NCBI GenBank assembly: GCA_036269075.1
Contig: DATASX010000091.1
Coordinates: 1 to 41,656 of the forward strand
Length of the DNA stretch: 41,656 nucleotides
Reading direction: 5' to 3'
Origin: Sporichthyaceae bacterium
GTDB taxonomy: Bacteria > Actinomycetota > Actinomycetes > Sporichthyales > Sporichthyaceae
Every line of letters starts with the position of its first letter. Position 1 is the stretch's first letter. The translations under genes and the position numbers were made by a program. Of this stretch, positions 33,453 through 41,656 are shown piece by piece. Under the pieces are notes generated by a model, which was not told the DNA's origin, did not search any database, and was given only the letters and a program-made list of their open reading frames with translations.

Positions 33453-34051
33453 TGCCGGTCAGCGGGGCGCGACTGCTCGCTGCGAGGCAACCGCAGATCG
33501 CCCCCGGCCCCCCGGGGACCACCGAGGTGTTCGCGGCGGGCCTGATGTGCAAGGCGTCCGACCTGTTCGGCGACGACCGGATCGGGCGGGCGATCCGGCG
33601 GGTCGTGCTGCGGGCCGCAGGCGCCCGGGTCGGTGCCGGCTGCGGTCTGCGGGGCGGCAGCTACTACACGCGGCCACGCAATCTGACGGTCGGTCAGCGG
33701 TCCTGGATCAACCGGAGCTGCTACCTGGACCTCAACGACCGGATCGTCATCGAGGACGGCGTGCAGTTGGGCCCCGGCACCTCGATCATCACCACGACCC
33801 ACGCGATCGGTCCGGCCCACGAGCGGGCCGGGCGCCTGGTCACCGCACCGGTGCGGATCGGTGCCGGGTGCTGGCTCGGGGCGAACGTGACAGTGCTTCC
33901 CGGGGTGAGCGTGGGGCCCGGCTGCGTGGTCGCGGCCGGAGCGGTCGTCACCCGGGACGTGCCGGCGAACGTGCTCGTTGCCGGGGTGCCCGCCCGGGTG
34001 ATCCGCAAGCTCGACGACGAGGGGACGACAGCATGCTCGACGGGGTCCTGA
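33449..34051 (+). CDS. Left-handed beta-helix (hexapeptide) O-acetyltransferase
   Basis: The 200-residue product shows hexapeptide-repeat turns from about residue 55 (VGAGCGLRGG, IVIEDGVQLGPG, VRIGAGCWLGANVTVLPGVS), the likely catalytic His in ITTTHAIG, and the typical end AGVPARVIRKL. This resembles WcaF/NodL/maltose acetyltransferases, which use acetyl-CoA to acetylate sugars, so the polymer is probably O-acetylated. GTG 33449 has GGAGG seven bases upstream, and ATG 33452 is the alternative; both overlap the previous stop. Confidence 0.85.
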   Translation: MMPVSGARLLAARQPQIAPGPPGTTEVFAAGLMCKASDLFGDDRIGRAIRRVVLRAAGARVGAGCGLRGGSYYTRPRNLTVGQRSWINRSCYLDLNDRIVIEDGVQLGPGTSIITTTHAIGPAHERAGRLVTAPVRIGAGCWLGANVTVLPGVSVGPGCVVAAGAVVTRDVPANVLVAGVPARVIRKLDDEGTTACSTGS

Positions 34052-35262
34052 CCCGCCTGGGTGGCGGGAACGCGGAAACCGCTGCCCAGCCTAGGAATCC
34101 GGCCTCGAGCAGCGGCCGGCCGATCGTCGTCGCGACGCTGCTGCGCCAACGCGGCCGCACCGGCGTCGAGACCCATATGCGGATGACCGGCAGCTACCTG
34201 AACTCGGTCTCGCGACCCACACGGGTCATCAGCCCGTTCGACTCCCGCTCGCCGGCGTTGTTCCCGGTGTTCGCGCTGCGGCACGTCGTCGGTGCGGTGG
34301 ACTCGGCCTACGGCGTGTGGTGGTACCGGACGGGTCATCAGATGTTCCTGCGCCGCGCGCTGCGGGCGCACCTTGCGGACCTGCCCGACGCGGTCGTCTA
34401 CGCGCAGTGCCCCGGATCGGCGGCTGCCGCCCTGCGCGCTCGGACCACGCAACCGGTGGTGCTCGTCGTCCACTTCAACTTCTCCGAGGCCGACGAGGCG
34501 GCGCACTCCGGTGAGATCAGCCGCCGCGGTCGGCTCTACCGGTCGATCCGTGCCTTCGAGGCCGACGTCATGTCGCGGCTGGACGGAATCGTCTACGTCT
34601 CCGAGCACACCAGGTCGGTCGTGGAGGACCGGGTACCGGCGGTCCGGGCCGTCCCGTCGCGGACGATCCACAACTGCGTCCCGTTGATCGACCGGGAGCC
34701 GGTCTCGCCGATCGCGGACCTGATCACTGTCGGTGCGCTGCAACAGCGCAAGAATCAGGGCTACCTGCTCGAGGTGCTGTCCAGGGCGCGGCGGCGCGGC
34801 CATCGGTACACGTTGTCGATCGTCGGGGACGGGCCGGAACGCGACGCGCTGGAGTGCCGGACGCGGGAACTGGGTGTCGCCGACCAGGTTCGCTTCCACG
34901 GGTTCCAGGCCGACCCGCGGGCGCTGATGGCGGGGCACACGCTGTACTGCCACACCGCCACGGTGGAAAGTTTCGGGCTGGTCGTGATCGAGGCGATGGC
35001 CGAAGGTTTGCCCGTGCTGGCCGGGCGGGTCGGCGGGGTGGCCGAGATCGTGCGGCCCGGGGTGGACGGGGAGTTCTGGCCGCTGGACGACGCCGAGGCC
35101 GCCGCCACGATCCTCATCGAGCGGATGACCGACCCGGCGAGGTTGGCCCAGCTGGCGGCCCACGCGGCGGTCCGCGTGCGCGAGTCCTTCTCGCCGCAGG
35201 CACAGGGGGCGGCGCTGCTGGATTTCCTCGACGCGGCAACGCTTTCCCGGCCGGGCACGTGA
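34033..35262 (+). CDS. Family 4 glycosyltransferase (paralogue of the convergent one)
   Basis: The 409-residue GT-B protein has VVATLLRQRGRTGVETH near its start, VVLVVHFNFSEADEAA in the middle, and LITVGALQQRKNQGYLL, LSIVGDGPERDALE and ESFGLVVIEAMAEGLPVLA in the donor half (E-x7-E intact). It closely resembles the gene at 36673-37860. The ATG overlaps the acetyltransferase by 19 bases and follows a GAGGGG. Confidence 0.87.
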   Translation: MLDGVLTRLGGGNAETAAQPRNPASSSGRPIVVATLLRQRGRTGVETHMRMTGSYLNSVSRPTRVISPFDSRSPALFPVFALRHVVGAVDSAYGVWWYRTGHQMFLRRALRAHLADLPDAVVYAQCPGSAAAALRARTTQPVVLVVHFNFSEADEAAHSGEISRRGRLYRSIRAFEADVMSRLDGIVYVSEHTRSVVEDRVPAVRAVPSRTIHNCVPLIDREPVSPIADLITVGALQQRKNQGYLLEVLSRARRRGHRYTLSIVGDGPERDALECRTRELGVADQVRFHGFQADPRALMAGHTLYCHTATVESFGLVVIEAMAEGLPVLAGRVGGVAEIVRPGVDGEFWPLDDAEAAATILIERMTDPARLAQLAAHAAVRVRESFSPQAQGAALLDFLDAATLSRPGT

Positions 35263-36665
35263 CGACTAACGAGCTGACCGCCGAGGAGCTGCGTCCGGCG
35301 CGGGCCCGGGTCGCGGCACCGGTACGGCCGGTGCCGGTCTCGGCTGCCCCGGCGGTCGAACCGGCGGAGGACCGCTCGGCCAAGATCGGTCGGGTCGTCT
35401 GGGGCATGGCCGACCAGTTCATGTCCAGCGGCACGAACTTCCTCACCGGCCTGTTGACCGCACGAGCCCTGGGTCCGGTCGGCTTCGGCCAGTTCAGCCT
35501 GGTGTGGGCGACGTACTCGGTGCTGCTGACGATGTCGCGCGGGTTGGCCACCGATCCGTTGACGGTGCGGTTCAGCGACGGCGCCGCCGACGGCAGGGCG
35601 CTGCGGGACGCGATCGCCCGGTCCACCGGTCTGTCTGTCGTGGTCGGACTGCTCGCGGGTGCGGTGGCCGTCGCGGGCGGTTGGGCAGTCGGTGGCGGCA
35701 TCGGGCGGGCTTACCTCGCCCTCGGTCTGCTGGCACCGGCGTTGCTGCTGCAGGACGCCTGGCGGTACGCGGCGCTGTGCGCCGGCAAGCCCCGGCAGGC
35801 ATTGATGAACGACACCGTCTGGGGCATCGCGCTGGTGCCCGCGCTGATCCTCGCGATACCGCGGGCGGGCGCGGCGGGTTTCGTGATGGCGTGGGGCGGC
35901 GCGGCGGCGGTGGCGGCCGGGTTCGGGTTCGTGCAATGGCGGATCCGGCCCGACGTGGCGAGGGCCAGAGAGTGGCTCGACGCGCACCGGGACCTCGGTA
36001 CGCGTTACCTGGTGGAGAACACCTGCGTGAGCTTGACCGGTCAGGTCGTGGCATTCGGGCTGGGCGGGTTCGCCGGGGTCGCCGCCGTCGGCGCCATGCG
36101 CGCCGCGGGTCAGTTGATGGGCCCGTTCACGGTGCTGCTGCTGGGGATCTCGTTCGTGGTGGTCCCGGAGGGCACCCGGCTGCTGCGCTCGTCCCCGCAT
36201 CGGTTCCGCGTTTTCTGCGTCGGGGTCGGGGCCGTGCTCTGCGGCGGGGCAGTCGCCGTCGGGGTGGCGTTGATGTTCCTCCCCGATCGGTTCGGTCGGG
36301 AACTGCTCGGTGCCACGTGGGCCCCGGCCTCGGTCCTGCTGCTGCCCACCGCGCTCGTGCTGGCCGGTGCGGGCCTGTCCACCGGCGCCGGCTGCGGCCT
36401 ACGGGCGTTGGGCGCCGCGAAACGGGCGCTGTGGGCGCAGCTGTGGGCCTCGGGGGTCACTGTCGTCGGCGGACTGGTCGGGGCGTGGGCGGACGGGGCG
36501 CGGGGTTGCTGCTGGGGCATGGCCGGGGCCTGCGCGGTCGGTGCAGGCCTGATGTGGTTCCAGTTCGGGCGGGCCTGGCAGGAGCACCAGGCGCTTCCGG
36601 TCGTGCCGGTCCGCTCGGTGCGGGCGGGCCCGCGCCGGGTGCTGCCCGCGGTGTTCCAACTCTGA
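35259..36665 (+). CDS. Wzx-type oligosaccharide flippase
   Basis: The 468-residue protein has a cytosolic Pro/Ala-rich N-terminus of about 45 residues, then about twelve membrane helices. The opening segment (IGRVVWGMADQFMSSGTNFL, LTARALGPVGFGQFSLVW) is characteristic of the polysaccharide transport/MOP exporter family. It should flip the undecaprenyl-linked repeat unit outward for Wzy. The GTG at 35259 overlaps the previous stop (GTGA). It ends the plus-strand operon, 7 bases from a convergent gene. Confidence 0.86.
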   Translation: MTTNELTAEELRPARARVAAPVRPVPVSAAPAVEPAEDRSAKIGRVVWGMADQFMSSGTNFLTGLLTARALGPVGFGQFSLVWATYSVLLTMSRGLATDPLTVRFSDGAADGRALRDAIARSTGLSVVVGLLAGAVAVAGGWAVGGGIGRAYLALGLLAPALLLQDAWRYAALCAGKPRQALMNDTVWGIALVPALILAIPRAGAAGFVMAWGGAAAVAAGFGFVQWRIRPDVARAREWLDAHRDLGTRYLVENTCVSLTGQVVAFGLGGFAGVAAVGAMRAAGQLMGPFTVLLLGISFVVVPEGTRLLRSSPHRFRVFCVGVGAVLCGGAVAVGVALMFLPDRFGRELLGATWAPASVLLLPTALVLAGAGLSTGAGCGLRALGAAKRALWAQLWASGVTVVGGLVGAWADGARGCCWGMAGACAVGAGLMWFQFGRAWQEHQALPVVPVRSVRAGPRRVLPAVFQL

Positions 36666-36672
36666 CCCGGCG

Positions 36673-37860
36673 TCAGTTGTCGAGGAACTCCAGCAGCCGG
36701 GTACCGAGCGCCTCGGCGGAGTAGTCGGTGCGGGCGCGGGCGGCGGCGGCGGCGCCCATGGCGGCCAAGCGCTCCGGGTCGGACAGGACGGCGATCAGGA
36801 CCTGGGCCGCGGCGTGCGGGTCCTCCAACGGCCAGAACGCACCGTCGAGACCGGGACGGATCAGCTCGGGCAGGGCTCCGACGGCACCGGCCAGCACCGG
36901 TACCCCCTCGGCCATCGCCTCCAGCGGCGCGATGCCGAACGACTCGGTCACCGCGGTGTGGCAGTAGAGGGTGTGGGCGGCCAGCAGCGGCCGCGGTTCG
37001 GGCTGGAACCCGAGGAAGTGGACCTGGTCGGCCACGCCGGACCGGCGGGCCAACTCCTGCAACCGGGCGCGTTCGGGACCCTCACCGATGACGGTCAGGG
37101 TCCAGCGGTGACCCAGCCCGGCGGCCGTGGCCAGCACCCGCAACAGGTAGGCGTGGTTCTTCTGCGGCTCCAGCGCGCCGATGGTCACCAGGTCGCCCAT
37201 CGGGGCCACCGCGCGCGGCAGGGCCGCGGGCACGGTGTTGTGGATGACCACGGACGGGACCTGGCGCATCGCGGGAAGGCGGTCCTGCAGCACCCGCCGG
37301 GCGAACGCGGAGACGTAGGCGACGCCGTCCAGCCGCGGCAGCACCCCGGCCTCGAAGTCCCGGATGGACCGGAACAGACGTCCGCCGCGGGGGATCCGGC
37401 CCTTGTTGGCCCACTCGTCGGCCTGGGACATGTTGAAGTGGACGACCATCACCACGCGTTGGTCCCGGCGCGCGCGCAGCGCGGCACCGGCCGAGACCGG
37501 GTCCTGGGCGTAGACGACCGCCGGGCGCCCGTCGGCCAACCGGGACCGCAGCGCCCGGGCGAGGAACTCCCCGTGCCAGTGTCGGTACCACCAGACACCG
37601 GCCGCCGGACTGAGCGGCTCGAGGATCTTGCGGGCCCCGAAGACCGGGTACAGCAACGGCGAGCCGGCCGTGAAGGGGTTGATGAACTCGCACGGGCGCG
37701 ACACCGAACGCAGGTGCTCCTGCACGGCGCGGGAATGGGTCTGCACGCCCGATCCCCCGGCGGGGCGCAGCAACGACGCGATCACCACCGGCGGGCCGGG
37801 CGGACCCGGTGGGCGCGGCGCGTGCCGGGATCGGACGTCGTCCTCGTCGATGACCCCCAC
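36673..37860 (-). CDS. Family 4 glycosyltransferase (minus-strand paralogue)
   Basis: The 395-residue product is similar throughout to the one at 34033-35262. Examples are VVIASLLRPAGGSGVQTH, GVWWYRHWHGEFLARALR, VVMVVHFNMSQADEWANKG, VTIGALEPQKNHAYLL and ESFGIAPLEAMAEGVPVLA. The start is a GTG at 37860 without a clear ribosome binding site; it was chosen because it matches the paralogue's N-terminal length. The gene follows the secreted beta-helix gene by 74 bases on the same strand. Confidence 0.82.
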   Translation of the reverse strand: MGVIDEDDVRSRHAPRPPGPPGPPVVIASLLRPAGGSGVQTHSRAVQEHLRSVSRPCEFINPFTAGSPLLYPVFGARKILEPLSPAAGVWWYRHWHGEFLARALRSRLADGRPAVVYAQDPVSAGAALRARRDQRVVMVVHFNMSQADEWANKGRIPRGGRLFRSIRDFEAGVLPRLDGVAYVSAFARRVLQDRLPAMRQVPSVVIHNTVPAALPRAVAPMGDLVTIGALEPQKNHAYLLRVLATAAGLGHRWTLTVIGEGPERARLQELARRSGVADQVHFLGFQPEPRPLLAAHTLYCHTAVTESFGIAPLEAMAEGVPVLAGAVGALPELIRPGLDGAFWPLEDPHAAAQVLIAVLSDPERLAAMGAAAAARARTDYSAEALGTRLLEFLDN

Positions 37861-37934
37861 GTCAGGAATCTGCTGCGCGGGCGGGCGGGGCAAACCTGCG
37901 GCGGGGTGAATTCCCCGCCAAATCTGACGACGGG

Positions 37935-39959
37935 TCAGGGCCCGAGGTAGATGTCGTCCAGGGCGATGGTGTCTCCCGGACTGCCCCCGCCGGTCAGGGT
38001 GAACCAGGCGGTGGCGGCCCCGGCGGGGACGCTCAGTGCGGTCGTGGCCTGCGCCCAGCCCACGGTCAGCGGCCCGGCGGGCAGGTCGGTGCCGGCGAGG
38101 GTGCGGCCGCTGCCGTCCAGCCAGGACAGGTGCAGGGTCGGCGTGCTGCCGAGCGCGCCGGAGGTGGCGGCGCGGGCCCAGTAGGACAGGTGCACGGCGC
38201 CGGCCGGCGCGGGCACACCGGGGTAGTCGGTGAACGCGATTCCCCAGCCGTAGGGGCCGGTCACGGACACCGCGATCGCGGCGCTGCCGGTGTGCGGATC
38301 GGTGGTGGTGTCCTGGACGGTCGCGTTGTACCAGGGGCCCCACAGGCCGGTGCCACCCTCGCCACTGGAGGTGGCGGGGTCCAGGACGTTGCCGCTCGGG
38401 GGCGGCGGAGCCGGGGTGTCGAAGCTCGATCCGGCGTCCTGCCCGTACGGCGCAGCGGTCCACGCGGCGGCGGTCAGGGTGGTGCCGGTGTCGTGGGCCA
38501 CGAAACGCCACGGGCCGGTGTAGGTGTTGCCCGACCAGGTGTTGTGCTGGTCGAAGGTGATGGCGTCCTCGATCACCGTGCCCTGGTAGGGCGACCACGA
38601 CGGGTAGCTGCCGTACTCGGACAGCAGGCCCATCGTCCCGCACAGCGCGTTGGTGCACCCGACCGCGGTCGGCTCGAAGGCGAAGGTGTTGCCGGAGACG
38701 ACGAGGTTCTGGGTCTTCCACCGGCAGTTCCCGTACAACGGCGCCGAGGCGATGCCGGGTTGCACGCAGGTGCTCAGCGCGGCCCCGCCGCCGACCTTCG
38801 TGCAGTAGCCGACGGAGGTGTTGGCCGGGGAGTTGCAGAACCGGTCGGCGTCCTCCCACCCGGTGATCCCGGCCCAGTTGTTGCTCAACAGGTTCCCGGT
38901 GATCTGAACCTGCCCGGTGCGGGCCGGCACCCGAGTGTCGCCGCCGGACTCGGACAGGTAGACGGCTGCGACGGGGAAGTTGTCGCCCGCGGTCGCGTAG
39001 GCCTTCCCCTTCGTGATCGTGTTGCCGGCGATGGTGTTCTGAGCCAGCGTCAGGTTGTAGCTGATCTCGTAGATGAGGGCTTCGGCGGCGTTGTTCTCCA
39101 GGTAGTTGTTGCGGATCAGGAAGTCGTTGCTGTCGCTGTCGGCCCACAGCCCCGCGGAGAGGTTGCCGTGGACCCAGTTGTCCTGGATCGTGGCACCGTT
39201 TACGGCCCAGAACTTCGCGCCGCCGCTGCAGCCGCAGCCAGGTTGGACGCTCTCCCAGTTGTCGGCGTCGTTGCCGACGATCTCGTTGCCGTCGACGAGC
39301 AGGTTCGTGATGCCGTCGCCTGCCTGGTAGGCGTTGATGCCGTACTGGCCGTTGCCGCTCAGACAGTTGCGCAGGATCTGCTCGTTCGCGCCGGCCATCA
39401 GCGCGGCGCCGTGGTTGGCGGTGATCACGTCGTCGGCGATCGTCCAGCCGTTGCCGGAGTCGTGGTTGACCACGCCCTGGTTCTGCGGAGCGGCGAAGTT
39501 ACGGACCGTCAGATATTGCACGGTCACGCCGGTGGCATGCTGGGTGAACGCGAACTGGTTGACACCCTGACCGTCCAGCACCGCGCCGGGGGCGCCGAGG
39601 TAGACGTCGCCGTCCTTGGGGACGACCTGGGCGGTGACCGAGTTGCCGAGGCTGTGCACGCCAGGAGCGAGCCAGAACGTGGTGCCGGCCGGGTCGGCAG
39701 CGGTCTTGGCCACCAGGTCGCCGACCACGCCCGGATAGACGGTGACCGCCCCGGCCGGTGCGGCCGCCGGGCCGGCCGCGGGTGCGGCACAGACCGCGGC
39801 GCGCGTCCCGGAGGCGCCGGTGGCCTGGGTGTGGCGCCCCGGGGCGGCAGGCCGGTGCAACCCGGCGCCGGCTGCTCCCAGCGCGGGCCCGGCGGCCAGG
39901 ACCAGCGTCAGGCTCGACGCGAGGACCAGGGCGCACGGACCGCGACGTCGCGACCGCAT
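37935..39959 (-). CDS. Secreted beta-helix protein with C-terminal beta-sandwich-like domain
   Basis: The 674-residue product has a Sec signal peptide (hydrophobic LVLASSLTLVLAAGPALGAA) and a parallel beta-helix body paralogous to the one at 30647-32191. Shared landmarks are FWLAPGVHSLG, GAPGAVLDGQGVN, GCGCSGGAKFWAVNGA, YEISYNLTL and DRFCNSPANTS. A Pro linker (PAPPPPS) leads to an extra ~165-residue domain (GPWYNATVQDTTTDPHTG... DTIALDDIYLGP) that resembles a carbohydrate-binding jelly-roll. It would act on or bind the polymer outside the cell as a lyase, epimerase or scaffold. The start ATG 39959 has GGGAGGG five bases upstream. Confidence 0.85.
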   Translation of the reverse strand: MRSRRRGPCALVLASSLTLVLAAGPALGAAGAGLHRPAAPGRHTQATGASGTRAAVCAAPAAGPAAAPAGAVTVYPGVVGDLVAKTAADPAGTTFWLAPGVHSLGNSVTAQVVPKDGDVYLGAPGAVLDGQGVNQFAFTQHATGVTVQYLTVRNFAAPQNQGVVNHDSGNGWTIADDVITANHGAALMAGANEQILRNCLSGNGQYGINAYQAGDGITNLLVDGNEIVGNDADNWESVQPGCGCSGGAKFWAVNGATIQDNWVHGNLSAGLWADSDSNDFLIRNNYLENNAAEALIYEISYNLTLAQNTIAGNTITKGKAYATAGDNFPVAAVYLSESGGDTRVPARTGQVQITGNLLSNNWAGITGWEDADRFCNSPANTSVGYCTKVGGGAALSTCVQPGIASAPLYGNCRWKTQNLVVSGNTFAFEPTAVGCTNALCGTMGLLSEYGSYPSWSPYQGTVIEDAITFDQHNTWSGNTYTGPWRFVAHDTGTTLTAAAWTAAPYGQDAGSSFDTPAPPPPSGNVLDPATSSGEGGTGLWGPWYNATVQDTTTDPHTGSAAIAVSVTGPYGWGIAFTDYPGVPAPAGAVHLSYWARAATSGALGSTPTLHLSWLDGSGRTLAGTDLPAGPLTVGWAQATTALSVPAGAATAWFTLTGGGSPGDTIALDDIYLGP

Positions 39960-39991
39960 GGGTTCCCTCCCATGGGCCGGCCTGCCCCCGC

Positions 39992-40007
39992 AGCCCGGGC
40001 CCGGGCT
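39992..40007. repeat. 16-base perfect palindrome upstream of the beta-helix gene
   Basis: AGCCCGGGCCCGGGCT is fully self-complementary and starts 33 bases from the start codon. Farther upstream AGACCGGCGAG occurs twice (40050-40060 and 40102-40112). These may be regulator sites. Confidence 0.4.
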
Positions 40008-40144
40008 CATCCTGGCCGGCTCCCGGGTCGGTCCGGGCAGCTTCGGGGCAGACCGGCGAGATTCGCACTCGACGGGCGTGCGTCGCTCACCGCGCCGGGG
40101 GAGACCGGCGAGCTCAGGCCCTGTTCGCGGCCGTCTGAAGATCC

Positions 40145-40586
40145 TCAGAGCACCAGGACGTCGAGGTCCGGGAACTGGCCGTAGTCCTGGTCGGTGGTGA
40201 CCAGGCGGTGGCCTCCGGTCCGGGCAAATGCGGCCAGATAGGCGTCGGTCCACAACTTCGGTGAAGCGGTGTCGCGTTCGGCGTAGCCCTCCCAGACGTC
40301 CTGCAGTTCGCTCGGTTCGGCCGCCAGTTGGGTTCGATCGTCCGCCGCCAGCGCCCGATAGACGCGCCAGGCCGCCCGGTTGCTCAGCGGTGCGTTGCCG
40401 TAGGGGGCAAACACCGCCGCCGCGGTCAACAAGCGTAGGAACGACTGTTTGGGTCGTGCGGCAGAACAAGACCGAATCCCTAGCGGGCAAACCGTCGAGC
40501 CGGCGGGCGGCGTCCACATGCTTCTGATGCCCCGAGATCGTCAACGCCAGCCACACGTTGAGGTCGCACAGGTGCGTTCGGCTCAA
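40145..40586 (-). pseudogene. vapC: VapC-type PIN toxin with a frameshift
   Basis: From a TTG at 40586 the frame begins as a PIN toxin of the CDLNVWLAL kind and reaches VLFCRTTQ. One extra A in the AAA at 40448-40450 (minus strand CAAACAG) throws it out of frame. Removing it continues directly as QSFLRLLTAAAVF ... LWTDAYLAAFA ... LVTTDQDYGQF to the stop at 40145, with the conserved acids present. It is therefore a recently broken toxin or a sequencing error. Confidence 0.8.
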
Positions 40587-40784
40587 CGCATGTCCGTGGT
40601 CTCCGCCGCGACGATCAACTCAGCAACCCGCTCGGGGGTCAGCTCCAGCCCCGGTTCGGCCGCCTGCGCGGTGCGGATCAACGGCAACCGGACCCTGCTG
40701 TTACCCGCCGCAGAAGTGCGTTCGCCCACCGTCAGCCCCGCCTGCAGAGTGGATGCTGGGACGCATTCGCGCAGCCGACGCGGA
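40586..40784 (-). pseudogene. vapB: VapB antitoxin remnant lacking its N-terminus
   Basis: The minus-strand frame reads VPASTLQAGLTVGERTSAAG and then PGLELTPERVAELIVAAETT to a TGA overlapping the toxin start. This looks like the C-terminal half of a VapB antitoxin. No start codon or DNA-binding domain remains, because the frame runs back into the stop region of the next VapC. The module looks truncated at that junction. Confidence 0.55.
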
Positions 40785-41174
40785 TCATCCGCCGACGGGC
40801 CAGTGCTCCACCGTCAGCCCGTCCATCGGGAAGTGCTTGGGATTGCCGGTCGCCAGGCGTCCGCCGCTGTCGATGGTCGCTGCAGCGATCAGGCAGTCGG
40901 CCTGGGCCGGCGTGATGCCCTGGGCCGCGAACTCACGGCGCCAGGTCCCGGCGGTCCGGGCCATGCCCGTCGTGATCGGGAGGATGTACAGGCCGGCGAA
41001 CAGGGCATCGGCCGCAGGCAGTTCCGTGGCGCGCAGGCCGCGCACGATCTCCTCGACGTTGATCGCCGTGGTGGCCGGCTCGTCGCCCGATCCCAGCAGG
41101 GCCCCGACCTTTGCCACGGCGGGACGCCCGCGCAGGTAGTCGATCAGGACCGTGCTGTCGAGCACCACGATCAC
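40785..41174 (-). CDS. vapC: VapC-family PIN-domain toxin
   Basis: The 129-residue PIN domain has Asp6 (VLDSTV), Glu41/42 (NVEEI), Asp93 (QADCLI) and the late Asn111 in ATGNPKHF. It should be an Mg-dependent ribonuclease held inactive by the upstream antitoxin. The start ATG at 41174 is 6 bases after the antitoxin stop. It appears intact. Confidence 0.87.
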   Translation of the reverse strand: MIVVLDSTVLIDYLRGRPAVAKVGALLGSGDEPATTAINVEEIVRGLRATELPAADALFAGLYILPITTGMARTAGTWRREFAAQGITPAQADCLIAAATIDSGGRLATGNPKHFPMDGLTVEHWPVGG

Positions 41175-41180
41175 GTGCGC

Positions 41181-41420
41181 TCAGCCGACCCGGCTGCGGT
41201 CGCCCTGCCGCTGCTGCTCCACCCAGGCCGCTGGGTCGCGGTCCCACTCGTGGCCCTCGGCCTCGATTGCGCCGGCGGCCCGGCGAAGCGCCTGCGCGCG
41301 CAGTTGCCGGTCGACGGCGGCCCGCAGGGCGTCGCGCACGAAGTCGCTGCGTCCGCGTGGACCGGCGAGCCGGTCGACGTCTGCGACCAGATCGTCGTCC
41401 AACTCTATGTGCATACGCAT
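41181..41420 (-). CDS. vapB: Ribbon-helix-helix antitoxin of the VapBC pair
   Basis: The 79-residue protein begins with a ribbon-helix-helix DNA-binding unit (MRMHIELDDDLVADVDRLA, RSDFVRDALRAAV). It ends in a Trp/Arg-rich tail (HEWDRDPAAWVEQQRQ) that would bind the toxin. It lies directly upstream of the toxin and probably represses the pair. Confidence 0.85.
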   Translation of the reverse strand: MRMHIELDDDLVADVDRLAGPRGRSDFVRDALRAAVDRQLRAQALRRAAGAIEAEGHEWDRDPAAWVEQQRQGDRSRVG

Positions 41421-41500
41421 GTGCGGAGATTAGCACAAAGCCTCACGGATCCGGTCCGCGAGTTCCGACGCCGGACGCTGACTCAGAGCAGATGTATCGG

Positions 41501-41575
41501 TCAGGCGACGCCCGGGGCACCGGCCAGTGCCGCATCCGTGGTGAGCAGTGCGGTAGCGCCGACGGCCTCGGCGGA
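41501..41575 (-). pseudogene. VapC C-terminal fossil
   Basis: The minus-strand frame ending at a TGA (41501-41503) reads SSAEAVGATALLTTDAALAG and APGVA. This matches the last helix and strand of PIN toxins (the usual LLTTDARLA-APG). Upstream the reading dissolves, so only a ~23-codon tail survives. Confidence 0.5.
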
Positions 41576-41613
41576 GCTGCTCCCGGACCTGCACCGCCCT
41601 GCCCACGTTCCGA

Positions 41614-41656
41614 GCCGACCCGTGGTGGGTGCAAGTTGCACCCACCACGGGTCGGC
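41614..41656. repeat. 43-base perfect palindrome at the window end
   Basis: Two 21-base arms (41614-41634 and 41636-41656) are exact reverse complements around a single G at 41635. The inner part is GTGCAA-G-TTGCAC. It may extend beyond the edge. It could be a strong terminator between convergent genes or the end of a mobile element. Confidence 0.85.

Noticed and set aside
37861-39147. Long N-terminal extension of the minus-strand glycosyltransferase
   Set aside because: It overlaps the secreted beta-helix gene in another frame and shows only shadow composition.
41430-41648. 72-codon minus-strand frame at the right edge
   Set aside because: Its start lies inside the palindrome and the peptide is Arg-rich and featureless; the VapC-like tail reads in a different frame.

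Overview
The window is very GC-rich, its clear genes strongly prefer G or C at third codon positions, and start and stop codons often overlap. It carries Sec and lipobox-type lipoproteins, an RsbA-like MEDS/anti-sigma protein, a cyclase/NB-ARC regulator and several VapBC pairs. This points to a soil or spore-forming-type actinobacterium. The genus cannot be set from the sequence alone. No rRNA, tRNA or CRISPR array was seen.

Left part (1-9312). A cyclase-domain/NB-ARC regulator leaves the left edge and is broken by an in-frame stop and two frameshifts. It is followed by a GT-C-like membrane glycosyltransferase, a small membrane protein, the RsbA-like regulator, a secreted alpha/beta hydrolase with an operator-like palindrome upstream, two lipoproteins and an intact VapBC pair.

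Molybdenum locus (9372-11470, minus strand). Two amino-acid-kinase-fold genes match the two subunits of the molybdenum storage protein (mosB then mosA). A MerR-type HTH fused to a Mop/TOBE molybdate-binding domain follows them. A DUF4190-like membrane gene, possibly frameshifted, lies just upstream. An orphan HlyD-type adaptor and a PAP2 phosphatase follow further right.

Exopolysaccharide locus (15609-39959). Fifteen co-directional genes, many overlapping by 1-20 bases, form a Wzx/Wzy-type pathway: initiating sugar-phosphate transferase, two co-polymerase-like proteins with degenerate kinase-like ends, an AlgD-like GDP-mannose dehydrogenase, glycosyltransferase, AsnB-like amidotransferase, two-domain oxidoreductase, heparinase II/III-like protein, Wzy, lipoprotein, beta-helix lipoprotein, glycosyltransferase, acetyltransferase, glycosyltransferase and Wzx flippase. 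Two convergent genes beyond Wzx, a glycosyltransferase and a secreted beta-helix protein with a C-terminal beta-sandwich-like domain, are paralogues of two operon members. I infer a polymer containing mannuronic acid, possibly amidated and acetylated, trimmed or epimerised outside the cell.

Right edge (40145-41656). This is a toxin-antitoxin graveyard: a frameshifted VapC with a truncated VapB remnant, an intact VapBC pair, a VapC C-terminal fossil, and a 43-base perfect palindrome that ends exactly at the window edge.
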